Assembly: GCA_014529385.2 (NCBI GenBank)
Contig: CM043942.1
Location: 52,937,976 to 53,001,975, forward strand
From: Adiantum capillus-veneris
Taxonomy: Eukaryota; Streptophyta; Polypodiopsida; Polypodiales; Pteridaceae
Length of the DNA: 64,000 nt
Direction of reading: 5' to 3'
Shown: one piece after another, positions 1-10,763 of the stretch
How the letters are laid out: every line of letters starts with the position of its first letter
Position numbering within the stretch: position 1 is the first letter of the stretch
Made by a program: the position numbers and the translations under genes
The notes under the pieces: model-generated
Told to the model about the DNA's origin: nothing
Seen by the model: only the letters and a program-made list of their open reading frames with translations
Databases searched by the model: none

Positions 1-2
1 TG

Positions 3-263
3 GATGAATGGCTAGCAACATTTGCTAATTGGACGACAGAAGAAGAAGAGCTCCAAGCACAACTAGACGAACTCCGCATCTCCATCGAATCTCGAGTGCC
101 TGGCGTAACGGTAATTGATTTGCAGTGGGAGAGTCAACCAACACGCCAAACCCAGTGGATATACATAGGCCAAGTGCCAAGAAGAAGAAGGAGAAGGTCG
201 AAACCATGTCCGCAACCTACAACTAACCCACAACAACAAAATGGAAGGAGCTCTACACAATAG
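3..263 (+). CDS. Open frame entering from the left edge, unrecognised, upstream of E1 gag
   Basis: An 86-codon frame is open from the window edge to a TAG at 261-263; its start is outside. The visible protein is acidic at first (WTTEEEELQAQLDELRIS), then has a run of arginines (PRRRRRRSK) and a Q/N/P-rich end. I do not recognise it. Its place upstream of gag in a Tat/Ogre-like element makes an ORF1-type product or a Gag leader possible, which is inference only. Confidence 0.35.
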   Translation, partial: DEWLATFANWTTEEEELQAQLDELRISIESRVPGVTVIDLQWESQPTRQTQWIYIGQVPRRRRRRSKPCPQPTTNPQQQNGRSSTQ

Positions 264-465
264 AGAATCAACACTATTCTACTTTGAGAATCCGGTAACT
301 CAAGTCACCGAGGTGATTATCACAGTCAGTTTTCAAGTCGCACCTGATGCTGCAGCACAGATAACGGAATCATTGGCTCACACTCTCACTAGAGAAACTA
401 GGGATCTACTGAGTTTGTTTCAGGAAAGAACACCACCCTCTCCCACAAGCTTGGACAGTGACTAA
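241..465 (+). CDS. Small hypothetical ORF (74 aa) upstream of E1 gag
   Basis: This frame overlaps the end of the frame that enters from the left edge by 23 bases and may be its continuation after a frameshift. It contains a helical-looking middle (QVAPDAAAQITESLAHTL) and ends in a Ser/Pro-rich tail. No family was recognised. A second ORF of 72 aa follows at 483-701 (residues such as GGERFFEVLASDQPFVLPL), also unrecognised. Together they fill the space before the gag ATG at 785 and may be pieces of one older ORF1. Confidence 0.25.
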   Translation: MEGALHNRESTLFYFENPVTQVTEVIITVSFQVAPDAAAQITESLAHTLTRETRDLLSLFQERTPPSPTSLDSD

Positions 466-482
466 GCACCTCTAAGCTTCAC

Positions 483-701
483 ATGAATCAGTACAACCTA
501 CCTCAAGACAGATCACACATACCAACACGTGTACGCTCAATCAAGGTGATATTGGATTTGAAGTCTCACTATACCAGCGTCATTGACACCATGGTGGGTG
601 GGGAGCGATTTTTTGAGGTTCTGGCATCAGATCAACCATTTGTCCTACCTTTGGTACAAGGCAATGTACCGTTTGAAGTTTTAATCTATGTCCTAGTATA
701 A
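483..701 (+). CDS. Small hypothetical ORF (72 aa) before E1 gag
   Basis: The ORF starts with MNQYNLPQDRSHIPTRVRS and ends at a TAA at 699-701. It has no motif I can name. It sits 84 bases before the E1 gag start and is on the same strand, so it is most simply part of the element's leader or a decayed ORF1. It could also be chance. Confidence 0.2.
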   Translation: MNQYNLPQDRSHIPTRVRSIKVILDLKSHYTSVIDTMVGGERFFEVLASDQPFVLPLVQGNVPFEVLIYVLV

Positions 702-784
702 GAGGGTATACACGCCTCCTTGTAAAGAAGAAAAAAACTTTTGCAAGTTAAGCAGTGTGTCTTTCTAGCTCTCTCTCAGTAATC

Positions 785-2000
785 ATGGCAAGTGTAGCAT
801 TTCCAACATTTAAAGGAAAGAAGGGGAGGATTTGGTAACAGACTTCCTAGATGACTTTGAAGTAGCATGTGTAGTGAGCAACAAAGATACGGATGAATCC
901 CGGGTTAGAATCTTTAAGCATCTCATGAAGCTAGAAGCTAGATCATGGTACAATGCACTTCCACAAGCAACCAAGGATGACTGGGAACCCTTAAAAACCG
1001 CTTTTAAGAGGCGCTTTGGGGGAGGTACCACTTCAGAAAAGTTGTGGGACAAGTTGAGAGACTTGAAGCAGGAGGGTCTTTTAAATATGCCACCTATGAG
1101 TCCAAATTTGTGGATTTGTGGGAACGGTGGGTTGAGTCACTGGCAAGGGGGGAAGCTGCACCCGATTCCTAAAAAAAAGATCGTTCACACGCATGGCTTA
1201 TGGCCGCTTCTCAAGGAGAAGGTGAAAGGTAGATTCCCGGCTACGTACGAGTTAGCCGTTGAGATTGCTCGCCTTAAGGACAAGAAGCTGCGAATGAAAG
1301 CCAAAGAAACCGAGTCAACAGAAGCAGGAACATCACGTCGATCAGCAACTACGACAACCACCATACCACACCACCGGCTCTTGGGGTAAGAGATGACCAA
1401 CAAGATATGTTGGCCCATATTACTGACCAACTGCGGAATTTGTCTGTCCACTTAATACAACAAGGGAGGATCAAGAAAGAGATCAAGACCCTGGAAGAGC
1501 ACGACGACAAAAAAGGGAGTATCATCGCTACAACTGCGGAGAAGAACGGTCACGGTATGTACTACTGTCCCAAACCACGACAAAACTATAATAGAGGAGG
1601 TAGGAGGAACCAATTGTCACCCACCCCTAGAGAAAGAACACCCCCACCCTGAGCACCAACCCCACCAACACAAATTCTACGTCCACCCCAGACACCACTA
1701 CAAGCATCCATCCCACCTCTTCCACCACCAGCCCCACCACCTGATCGCCCTGTAAACATCATAAGGCTAGATGAGAAAGGAAAAGCCGTAGTAGTGGATC
1801 CACCCAGAGCAAAGGAGAGGGACAAGGGTAAGGAGAAGGTAACCTTTTTAGAACCACTTGAGGCCATGAATGTGAAAAGAGCTAGGAGGGAGAAGGCTAC
1901 ACAATCAGATGATGAGAGAAGCATGAGAGGAGAAACTAGCAAGAGGCCATCCAGGCCACGACGAAATTGGGCATCACCGACTTCCAGCTAAGGGAAAGTT
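785..2000 (+). pseudogene. E1 gag (Retrotrans_gag domain and damaged CCHC knuckle), frameshifted
   Basis: Gag is the structural protein that packages element RNA in cytoplasmic particles. The natural start is the ATG at 785 (MASVAFPTFKGK). A one-base shift near 825 moves the reading into the frame 832-1389, which holds the typical Retrotrans_gag core: SRVRIFKHLMKLEARSWYNA, then DDWEPLKTAFKRRFGG and a Leu/Lys-rich helix. A zinc knuckle near 1530-1580 is recognisable as CGEE-GH-YYC across another frameshift, with the first cysteine changed to arginine (CGC at 1531). The region after it (1407-2000) is basic and Pro/Arg-rich and is broken by stops. The gene is dead. Confidence 0.75.
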
Positions 2001-2199
2001 CTAAGCCCTATGATCTAACATTGGATGTGGCAGAGCAAGGACCGAAGATTACATGGCCACATTTGCTACATCTTGTACCTAAAGTAAGGCGACAATGGTC
2101 TAAAATGGTAAGTACAAGACGCTCCAAAACAAAGGTAGCCGGAGCAATTTCGGGATGCAACATGGATGACATCCTTCCAATTGTCGACGTAAACATAAA

Positions 2200-2510
2200 A
2201 GGATAGAGGGTTGGAAACACCTACATTGATGGAGGTGCACAAATCTGTGTAATGAGCGACGCTATGATGCTTCCATTAGGGCTCGAGGTTGACAGGCCTT
2301 CTCCATGCAAGGCAAAGATGGCAAACAACGCAAAAGTAAAGGTGTGTGGGTGTGGTAAGTTCCGTGAAAATCAACCTTTCAACACTGAGGTAGAGGTAGA
2401 TGTTTTTTGTAATGCCTACTAAGGGGGAGGGCTATCCACTAATTTTGGGAAGGCCATGGTTGATGGCCATGAAGGCAAAACAGGACTGGGGTACTGGCCT
2501 TCAACGCCAT
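2200..2510 (+). pseudogene. E1 aspartic protease with D-G-G active site
   Basis: A retropepsin-like domain is read from 2209. The active-site region is YIDGGAQICVMSDAMML, so the usual D-(S/T)-G is D-G-G. The second hallmark, PLILGRPWLMAMKAKQDWG, appears near 2430-2490 after a stop at about 2420 (NAY-stop) and a frameshift. The enzyme would cut the Gag-Pol polyprotein during particle maturation. The D-G-G triplet is also present in the protease of E11, and the ILGRP segment is shared with E8 and E11. Stops make this copy inactive. Confidence 0.7.
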
Positions 2511-2859
2511 GACCGGTAAGAAAGGGGAGACAATCTACTACGACATGAGGATTGGCAAGCAAAGCAAATGAATCTGGAAACATAGGCAGATGAAACCACT
2601 AGCGAATCTTCCAGTTCTAAGGAGGAGACCACATCCACCGACGAAAGTGACAGTTCCATTGATGTGATGGGTATCATTATGAAGGATCCACAAAGGGTAA
2701 GCACAACTGGTGATCCATCACCAAAAGGGAACCCAATGAAGAGGAGAGCAAATCACCTGGGCCTAGGAGGAAGTAGGTTGAAGGGTATGTTGTCTACGGA
2801 ATTAACACTTGAGGAGAAAGATAGTTTTTTGCAAATGTTGATGGAAATTTCCTAACCTG

Positions 2860-3670
2860 TTCATTGACAACTATGAAAGAACACAGGCATTACAGTGGTG
2901 GAACATCATATTAAGCTGAAGGAAGGGGTAAAACCAGTTGTGCAAAAGCTAAACGACTGGGTTCATACAAGAAAAGGCACTCTTGGCCGAGGTAAGGAAA
3001 ACTGCTGGAGGTGGGATTCAACTATCCTGTAGAAAACTCAGAATGGGTGTCACCGCCCGTAGTGGAGGGTCTGTGTTGACTACAAACCACTAAATGCAGC
3101 TACAAAGAGAGACCACTTTCCTCTCCTTTCTTGGATGAAATTCTGAATGAAGTAGCGGGTTTTGAATGCTATACCGTCTGTGATGGTTATTCAGATACTT
3201 TCAAATACGCATAGCCTTGAAGATCAGCTAAAAACCACTTTTATCACGCCATGGGGTTTGTTTTGCATACTCAGGGTTATGCCATTTGGTCTCACAAATG
3301 CACCTGCCACATTCCAAAGATATGTCACATATGTTTTTCAACCGTTCTTTGGAACATCCATAAGAGTGTTCATTGATGATTTTTGTATATATAGCTCCCG
3401 TATTTCACATTTAGAAAAGGTAATGAAGGTTTGGCCAGGTTGCAGAGCCTAGGTGGGCAATTAAATGTGGATAAATGTCACATTGGGGAGAGTAAAGTCA
3501 TTCTACTAGGCCATGAAATTTCAGCAAGAGGTATCAACGCCGACCCAAGTAAGGTGTCCGCACTCATAGCCCTACCTTCACCAACGACCGCACGTCAACT
3601 GGTCTCTTTTCTACAGAAGGTGAGGTACTTAAGTAGATTCATACATCTACTATCACAACTTGTTCTACCA
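2860..3670 (+). pseudogene. E1 reverse transcriptase, multiple frameshifts
   Basis: RT would copy element RNA into DNA. Recognisable blocks in order are KLKEGVKPVVQKL (about 2915-2955), RVCVDYKPLNAATKRDHFPL (3065-3125), LKTTFITPWGLF and VMPFGLTNAPATFQRYV (3230-3325), then the catalytic block VFIDDFCIYSSR (3368-3403) and the thumb KVILLGHEISARGINADPSK (3495-3555). The catalytic Asp pair is kept as IDD. At least four shifts or stops interrupt the frame, for example near 3000, 3150 and 3430. The gene is a pseudogene, but the family is clear. Confidence 0.85.
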
Positions 3671-3699
3671 CTGCAACAACTCACTCAAAGATCAACTTT

Positions 3700-4160
3700 C
3701 ACTTGGGACGAGGAAAGCGAACATCACTACAACAAGGTAAAGGAGGTCTTAGCCACTCTGCCAACTATCTCACCACCTAAGTGGGAGAAAAAATTCTATG
3801 TCACCTCAAGTGTTGGTGATGACTCATTGGGGGCTGTGCTACTCCAAAAGGATACGACGACATCTTTCATGAGGCCAATCTACTTCTCTAGTTGAATGAT
3901 GACAGCATGAGAGAAAGGTTTCACCCATGTGGAACACTTAGTCCTAGCTCTTAGATTGCAACTACAAAGTTTAGGTCATATTTGCTGCCTAAGCAATTTG
4001 TGATTCTAACCACGGATGAAATATTTCCCTATGTTGTACAACACATGGATGTGTCTGCTAGGATTACTAAATGGCTAGTTCATATGCAAGAGTTTGACTA
4101 CACGGTACAGGTAGAAAGCACGACAAGGGCAAGTTTGGGGGGACTCATGACCTACCAAGT
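3700..4160 (+). pseudogene. E1 RNase H (classical Ty3 RNase H), broken
   Basis: This domain follows RT directly and degrades the RNA strand of the hybrid. Visible parts are KKFYVTSSVGDDSLGAVLLQ (3790-3850), FTHVEHLVLALRLQLQ after a stop (about 3920-3970), then LLPKQFVILTTDE (3985-4020) and RITKWLVHMQEFDYTVQ (4060-4110). The first catalytic Asp region reads VTSSVGDDS. The frame is split by stops at about 3895 and 3905 and by a shift near 3970. Confidence 0.75.
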
Positions 4161-4224
4161 CTTTGAAAGGGAGGAGAAGCAATCTAAGGAAGGAGAAGTC
4201 CGATTACCTCCAGTACCACCGATG

Positions 4225-4670
4225 GTAGAAGGAGCACACTCTCTCTACTTTGATGGAGCCTACAAGCGAGCGTCCGACAAAGCAGCTGCAGGCATAGTGG
4301 TCTTTGATGACAAAGGGACAAAGGTATTTTGTTGGGCCAATTGTTAGATTCACATTCTAACAATGAAGCTGAGTATGCAGCACTAACCAAGGGTCTACAA
4401 TGGTGCGTCTCGCAAGGTGTACAACGCCTTAATGTATTTGGGGATGCTCTACTTCTGGTAAGGCAAGTAAATGGAGCATGGACAGGCAAGAATCCTAGTT
4501 TAAGGACTCACTTAAGTGGTGTAAAAACCTTGTTGGGTAAGTTTGAAGAAGTTCAAATACACCATATCCCAAGCTCAAAACCAAGAAGCAGATGCCCTAG
4601 CAAGTGAAAGACTACAGGAAGTGGTAGTTGGAGCAATAAAACTAAAGCTCCCTCTATTTCAAGGAAGTGA
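4225..4670 (+). pseudogene. E1 second, archaeal-type RNase H (aRNH)
   Basis: A second RNase H stands between the classical RNase H and the integrase. Key blocks are SLYFDGAYKRASDKAAAGIV (catalytic Asp in FDGA), then SNNEAEYAALTKGL (catalytic Glu), then FGDALLLVRQVNGAW (second Asp), then an IHHIPSS segment before a damaged Asp/Ala stretch. This domain was acquired by the Tat/Ogre lineage and places E1 there. A one-base shift near 4340 and another near 4590 break the frame. All three acidic positions that I can see are kept. Confidence 0.8.
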
Positions 4671-4694
4671 TGCCTTGCCTGACATCATGCTTTT

Positions 4695-6011
4695 TTGAAA
4701 ACAGGGGAATGCCCATCAGATTTAACAAAGGGACAGAAGCAATGGCTGACGCGGAAGGCCACAAGGTATCAACTCATCAATGACGGTTTGTACTGTAAGG
4801 GTAAGGACCAAATACTCAGGAAGGTCCCTCTCTCTCAGGAAATCAAAGGAGTAATTGCTAGCTGTCACGACGGGGTTTGTGGTGGTCACTTTGCCCTAGA
4901 CATAACAAGTAGGAAAATCTTGCAGGCAGGCTTCATATGGCCTAGCCTCAACCGTGATGTACACCATTGGTGCAAAACGTGTAAGTTGTGTCAAAAGGCC
5001 AGCACTAGGTCACTTATGCCTGAACCACAGACACCTATTCTCTCATATGGCCCATTTGAAAAATGGGGTATCGATGCCATTGGGCCATTACCTAGGGCCA
5101 ACTCAGGAAAATTCTACATTATCATGGGGGTCGACTACATGACTAGATGGGCAGAGGCTACAGCCACCACTAGAATCACAGCGGTAGAGGTACCTAAATT
5201 TATCTACGAGCACATATGCTGTAGGTTTGGCACACCTTTAGAGATCATCTCTGATAGAGGGCCAGGTTTCAGAGCAGACTTGGTAGGAGAATTAATGCAG
5301 AAACTGGGCATTACAAGGAGGCACTCTTCACCATATTACCCTCAATGTAATGGCCTAGTTGAAAAGGTAAATGGAATGGTTTCTAAAATTATTACCAAGC
5401 AGGTAAACAATCATCCTGGAGACTGGGATAAGTATCTACTACCAGCTTTATGGGCCTATAGAACTTCATTTCGTACATCCTTGGGATTCACACCATATCA
5501 TCTAGTATTTGGTAAGGAAGCAATCTTGCCCATTGAAGTGCAACTACAAAGTCTCAGAGTAATGGCAAGCCAACTTCAACAGCCCAACATGCATTTGAGA
5601 GATCACATCATCAACTTGGAAAGACTGCAGCTGGACAGAGAAGAAGCAATAAATTATTATGCAGCACAAGCAGAGCATAGACGGCTTAGCTTTAACGAGC
5701 ATCTCCGGAAAAAAGAATTGAAGAAAGGAATGTTGGTGCTCCGCTACGACAATCGCTTCGACACGCGCAAGGATAAGAAACTCCTGCTCCGATGGGAAGG
5801 CCCTTTCATCATCAGGAAAAAGTATGCCAATGGAAGCTACTAGCTTATGGAGGCTGATGGAAAACTTCATAAAACCAGGGTAATTGGTTGGCGACTTAAA
5901 CCTTATTTTCTTCGATTTGACCAGGCTCCACCAATTGACATTCCAGATGAGGACACACCATCAGCCGCCACCTCCGACGATAATGATCAAACAGATGAGC
6001 TAGAGACATGA
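4695..6011 (+). CDS. E1 integrase, nearly intact, one in-frame stop near the C terminus
   Basis: Integrase joins element DNA to the host chromosome. The main frame (382 aa, 4695-5843) has the zinc-binding part with His58 and His65 followed by Cys96 and Cys99, and the DDE core: Asp127 in WGIDAIG, Asp187 in ISDRGPGF and Glu223 in NGLVEKVNG, with 35 residues between the last two. A GPY/F-like C-terminal segment (RWEGPFIIRKKYANGSY) ends at a TAG at 5841-5843. The same frame then continues with LMEADGKLHKTRVIGWRLKP and stops at TGA 6009-6011, so one nonsense change cut about 55 residues. No chromodomain is seen, as expected for Tat. The 4695 ATG is only the first in frame, because the domain would be made as part of Pol. 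Confidence 0.85.
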
Positions 6012-6023
6012 ATGCCTCTAGCC

Positions 6024-6039
6024 AAAAGGGGAGGGCTAA
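6024..6039 (+). other. E1 polypurine tract
   Basis: A purine-rich stretch (AAAAGGGGAGGG then CTAA) lies 12 bases after the integrase stop and abuts TGATGGGGGC, the proposed first bases of the 3' LTR. Such tracts prime plus-strand synthesis. Confidence 0.65.
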
Positions 6040-7200
6040 TGATGGGGGCTTTTCACAAGCCAAGCTCCCATACCCCTCTTCTCTCGTCCCCACCCCATGA
6101 AAACCCCCTCTTAGGGAGGGAGTGATAAAAGGCATTGGAAAAAGTAAGAAAAAAATAAAGTATGATTATGTAAATATATAAGAAAGGTAAAATAGGCCAC
6201 CTCATGCCTACCGGGTAGCCCATCCCCACCTTGCCTCCTTTTTCTTCACTGTTGCCCCGTTGTGTGTCCCTTTTCCTCTCCTCCACTCAAAAGGTCAACC
6301 CCCTCTCTCTTCCCCTTGTCCTTTCTCCTTTCTCTCTCCCCTCAAGCTACCCCACCTCTCACCAATAATGCATTATAACTAACCAATAATGCACCCTAAC
6401 TCACATGCAACTTACTCTATCTTCCAAAATAGTATACCCCACCCCCTCTTTCTCTCTCCTATCATATCCCATGACCCAAATACCCCCCTCTCTCTCTAAA
6501 GGGCACCATGTCTCTTGTCTTGTAGCTAAATAACCTCCCCCACACTCACACACACTCAGTTTCACTAAAAAAAGTGCCCACAGACCCATCCCCACCCGGT
6601 GGTTACCTGATTTTTCTTGTGTTCACACACATCTGTACACAGATTCACCTCTAAACACACTCCCCTCTCTCCCCTCTTGTAATTACTTTATTGTCCATGT
6701 CACCTCTCACTTTTTTTCATCCACCCATCTCTCTCTCTTAGTCTCTCTCTCATGAGACTGCTGTTCTAGCACATATACACACAGCCAGACAAGTGGGGCC
6801 CACAGTCACATGGCCTATGTAGATAATGATTTCTTCATTTCTAAATTCTAGAATTTCTCCCCCCTCCTCCCCTATATAAAGAGGGGTCACCATCACACTA
6901 AATACACACACAACATCACCAAAGAACACACTATGAATTGTGTGTGCCTAGTGCACACACACACACCCACACCATCACCATCACCGCAATCACCATGCTT
7001 GTCTTGAGCATGACCTCTACACCCTTGGCTATGGAAGATGAAGGGCAACTAAATGAAGGATGATGGCCATAACCCTCGTGCGAGTCTTCGCCATCAACTC
7101 CCACCTATCTGCCATGTGCTCTACCACTCTCTCCCTTCTCATTCCCCTACCCTATGCTCCCCATTTCATCGCCTTATTCTCTAAATAAAGCTTGAGGTTT
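6040..7200 (+). repeat. E1 3' LTR (left edge firm, right edge not found)
   Basis: The LTR begins with TG at 6040 right after the polypurine tract. It is C/T-rich. A TATA box lies at 6873-6880 (TATATAAA) with C-rich DNA upstream, and a candidate poly-A signal AATAAA at 7184-7189. This order (U3 promoter, then R with poly-A signal) is what an LTR should show. A (CT)n tract at 7358-7388 may lie inside or beyond it. There is no second LTR in the window to define the end. Confidence 0.6.
6873..6880 (+). promoter_or_regulatory. TATA box of the E1 LTR
   Basis: TATATAAA is preceded by a pyrimidine-rich stretch and followed about 25-30 bases later by ACACTAAATACACAC, a plausible start region. It lies about 830 bases into the LTR. 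Confidence 0.5.
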
Positions 7201-7354
7201 TGTGAGTATGTTTTCTTGAAATGTTTTGCCCATGTGAGGTGTGCGGAATCGCCACCTAATCTTGTGTTTGGAGTGAGCTTGTGTATGTGTGAAGGGTGTG
7301 CGGATTCGCCATCCTTTTGTGATGCCTAAGTACTAAGCCGCTATACCCCCTCCC

Positions 7355-7391
<37 letters not shown>

Positions 7392-9487
7392 TGATCTCAT
7401 TCCCTTTCCTCTTCATCATTACTTCCAAGCATCCATCTCTCTTGGATGAAAACTTTGTTATGGTGGTGTGTTGTTTGCGTCCTAGCCTCTGAAGCTAGGT
7501 GGTGCCCCTGTTTGCTTTACCATGACAGGCTCGAGGTGCTCCATTCGGTCCCCGGTGTTTTAGAGTCCGTCGGGGGTTCGGGGTTCGCTTTTCTCCTGTC
7601 AAGGCCAGGGATTCTCTCGCGTGCGCTGTGGCAAACCGCCAGCAGATCATTGTCTCTCTCCCTCCACTATGACTGCGTACAGTCCTGGATATTGCCGAAG
7701 CTCTACAGCAGCAACCCCGACCACGTCATCCATCCTCAGCTTTTATTTTACTTCATTTTATTTTGTATCGAAACATTGTATAGAATCCATAAAATTCTAT
7801 GAGTTCCCATCCCCCTTGTAAAGCCGGTTCATATAGCATTTCATTTCATTTCTCGCTCTCCCCCTCGTCTACTGCATCTACAGAAACGGACATAGAGGAT
7901 GCTCTTCCGTGACCACAACAATACTTTCTCAGTCGACGCCCAATGTAGAGCATCCTCGAGCATTGACGTTGATGCTAATGACCATTTGTTTTTTTTTCAT
8001 TCTTTTATTGTACTTTGTTTTATTTTATACCTATCCATTGTATTAGGATCCATAATGAATGTATCAATTGTTCTCATGGGATTTTTGCAGACGGTTAATC
8101 TATTAACGACGTAGTGGTGTCCTTCGTACAAATATGTGCTTGTATCTTTGATCGTCAACTCGGCGTCCTGTTGTGGCATCTTTTAGGCGTGGTCGCATAA
8201 ACTAATTAAAAAAAAAAACACAAAAAAAAAAACACACAACACGATATTGAACTGTAGCAAACCATTATTACAATTTTGGCTAGGTAGTGATAAGCTCCTC
8301 ATTACTGGTTTTTGGATGATGTAGTTTCCCTTCTTGCCACATGTAGTCAACAAGGAATACATTTAAATTTTTGCACTTCTTGGCCCAAAATAAGGCAAAG
8401 AATCGTCTGATATTGCTGATAGGTCCTTTTTTTTTGTTTTATAAATAGTCTAAATTATCTACATACATACCATTTGTAAACCTTGAAAAGGGGAGACCCT
8501 TGTCGCTTCAACCAAGTGAGATACCTCGTGCTAATTGTCTAAAACCACCCCATTTTATTGTTTAATTTCAACCAATGCAAGGAGTGCATGATCTTGGTGT
8601 TGTACTTTTGGTATTCTTCTTAAGATCACTCTTAGCCTAGACTCTTGTTATGACTAGGTAGACTCTGGTCACTCTTAGTCGAGACTCTGGTTACGACTAT
8701 GCAGACCCCTACCATTCGGAGTGAGTGTCACTTGTTAAACTTACCCTACCTTCATTTCACAAATGGGCCATGTTTTCTCTCGGTTATCACACGTATATTG
8801 GCACTTTATCCACAATTTTACGATACAATTTTGTTAGTCATTGTGATATATTCATGTTGTATTTAGTGTTTTACAAACATTTGTTGCTACCAGATATCAT
8901 AACTGTTGAATAATTTCATTTGCTTTTTAAGTCGATATTACAGTTGATTATTGCGAAATCTCTCCTCACACTACAATACTGATATTTTTTGTGCTTATTT
9001 TGTGAAACTTTGAAACTCTCACCCGGAAAATGGGCTGCGTATTCTAATAAGGCATCAAAACTTCTTTCTTTAGTTACTTGGACGGGTGCAGGGATGATGT
9101 TTGCATCGACTCTACTTATGCGGCCGTACATTTCACTCGTACACTCATTCTTAACAATTTTAAAGATAAATTGGATCGTTGACCTTCTGATTTTCAGTAT
9201 GGTATAACAAATGATGTTTACAAGCTCAAGATTTTAAGTAGTATGAGAGTTACATTGTTAAACACATGAGTTAAAGTAGTACAAGAGCCTCATGATCACC
9301 ACACATATAGGTACATACATTTTCATATGCAAAATATTCTCCAACTCCTCATTTGAGATGGGATGCTCTTGGATATCGAGCCACAGTTTGTAAGTGCTTT
9401 GTTAGTAGAACATATTCTAATTTAGTGTCTACTAGGTGGTAAATGTTTTCTTTTTATGCCTTGCTTGGTCCATTGGTCACAAGCACA
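7200..9487. other. Anonymous DNA, no gene recognised
   Basis: The stretch has only short ORFs without recognisable domains. It holds a (CT)n tract at 7358-7388, an A-rich patch at 8207-8242, and two copies of a motif resembling TTTTATTTT-GTA-C----CATTGTAT(TAG/AGA)ATCCA near 7745-7790 and 8020-8055. A third copy is at 14227-14265, so this is probably part of a dispersed repeat. Part of the E1 LTR may extend into the left end. Confidence 0.4.
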
Positions 9488-9682
9488 CAGATTCGCCGAT
9501 TTAGGTAGTGTGTAAATACTCATCTTGGTGCAGATCCGCCGATTTAGGCAGCACATTGATAAATTATAGATCCATGATTTTTAAACAATATCAAATGTAG
9601 ATTCGCCGATTTAGGCAACATTAGTGCAGATTCGCCGATCTAGGCATCGCGTCTTATTGGTGTAGATTCGTCGATTTAGGCA
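9488..9682 (+). repeat. Array of five dispersed 20-bp units, CAGATTCGCCGATTTAGGCA
   Basis: Copies start at 9488, 9531, 9598, 9627 and 9663, each with zero to three differences from CAGATTCGCCGATTTAGGCA. The spacing is irregular (43, 67, 29 and 36 bases) and the sequences between are unrelated to each other. The core GCC-GATTTA-GGC can pair with itself. The array lies about 230 bases beyond the truncated 3' end of E2. No function is known to me. Confidence 0.7.
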
Positions 9683-9929
9683 ACATCGATCACAAAATCA
9701 TGCTGCAGTGGCTGGCCACCACTGCAACTGGTATGATTTTGTTACCCGGGTACATAATGAAAGTGATTTGGATTTGGACTTATATTGTGGAATTGGAATT
9801 GGATTGGGATTTGGTATCTGGTGATTATTATGGCATGTTTATGTGATGAGACTTGACATTATGAGATTGATGATGAGTGTGACAGGTGAGAAAATGGAGA
9901 TGAGCTAGGCCTAACCATGCCCTTCTCAA

Positions 9930-10763
9930 CTAACTCATGCACTTTCCGCATAATCTCCTCTTGTTGAGCTTGAGAAACTCTATAAGGAGGTTTGTTAGGT
10001 GGTGAACTTCCTGGAAGAAGTTCAATTGCATGGTCATCATTGTCTCATTTAGGAGGTAGTTCAAAAGGGATGTTGTTAATAAATACATCTTGAAACCCCT
10101 TGAGAAATTGGATAACTCTAATTCTTTGTGGTTGCTTTTATTTTCTTTTGCTAAAGCATTAGGTTCATTTTGAAAATCTTTAACAAAAATCATGTACACA
10201 AAAATAGAGCTCTTTATTGACTTATTGAAAGCTTGTGTTTGTACAATGGGTATGGTGTTACCCATTTGCTTAGCATCTATGTACATATCTTTTCCCTTGA
10301 GCCTAAAGTAGATTCTCCTTTCGGGAAATTTAACATTGACAGCTAGGCGATCAAACCATGGTGCCCCTAGGATTACATCCTCATGCTTGACAGGAGAGAT
10401 AAAGAAGTCCTCTTTGTCCACATAGCTTTGGACATGGAGCCTCAATTTCCCAATTAAGGGAGTAACTGAAGCTTCTTGCCCCTTGAAAGCACCCTCTGTG
10501 GGTAGGACATCTCCCATCTCATAGGTTTGTATGCCTAGCTTGGTGGCCAACTCTATAGATATAAAATTGTGAGTAGAACCAGGGTCAAAGAGAATAAAAG
10601 CATCGTGTTCTCTTACCTTTCCCCAAGCATGGCATAGAGGAGATCCTTTGTGGTGAGTTTCCTCCTCTTGGATTTCAACCAAGGTAGCTCTAGGAGGCTC
10701 ATGGGGGTGTTCTTTTGGAGACAAGCGTGGTACGCATGCCCTTTTTTGCTGCACTTGAAACAC
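9930..10763 (-). pseudogene. E2 aspartic protease and N-terminal edge of RT
   Basis: The frame (277 aa) carries the protease active site as ILFDPGSTHNFISIELATKL (Asp near residue 60) and the second hallmark VILGAPWFDRLAVNVKFP about 90 residues later. It then runs into the segment before RT. An alternative frame at the end reads as the usual pre-RT helix with PPYR, then EEIMRKVHELVEKG, so a frameshift lies near 9990. The sequence then leaves the family at about 9915, an abrupt truncation. The enzyme would process Gag-Pol; this copy has no pol left to process. Confidence 0.75.

Larger units (their letters stand above)
1..7200 (+). mobile_element. E1: decayed Tat/Ogre-like Ty3 LTR retrotransposon, 5' part outside window
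   Basis: Domain order is gag, aspartic protease, reverse transcriptase, RNase H, a second archaeal-type RNase H, integrase, polypurine tract, 3' LTR. The dual RNase H is the known mark of the Tat/Ogre lineage of plant Ty3 elements. Gag, protease, RT and RNase H are broken by several stops and frameshifts, while the integrase frame is almost intact. Additional short ORFs precede gag, as in Ogre elements, which carry an ORF1. The 5' LTR lies before the window. The right end of the 3' LTR was not found, so the end coordinate is a minimum. Confidence 0.85.

Noticed and set aside
9488..9682. A CRISPR-like array
   Set aside because: The repeats are spaced 29-67 bp irregularly, vary in sequence, and the window is plant DNA. 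No cas genes are present.
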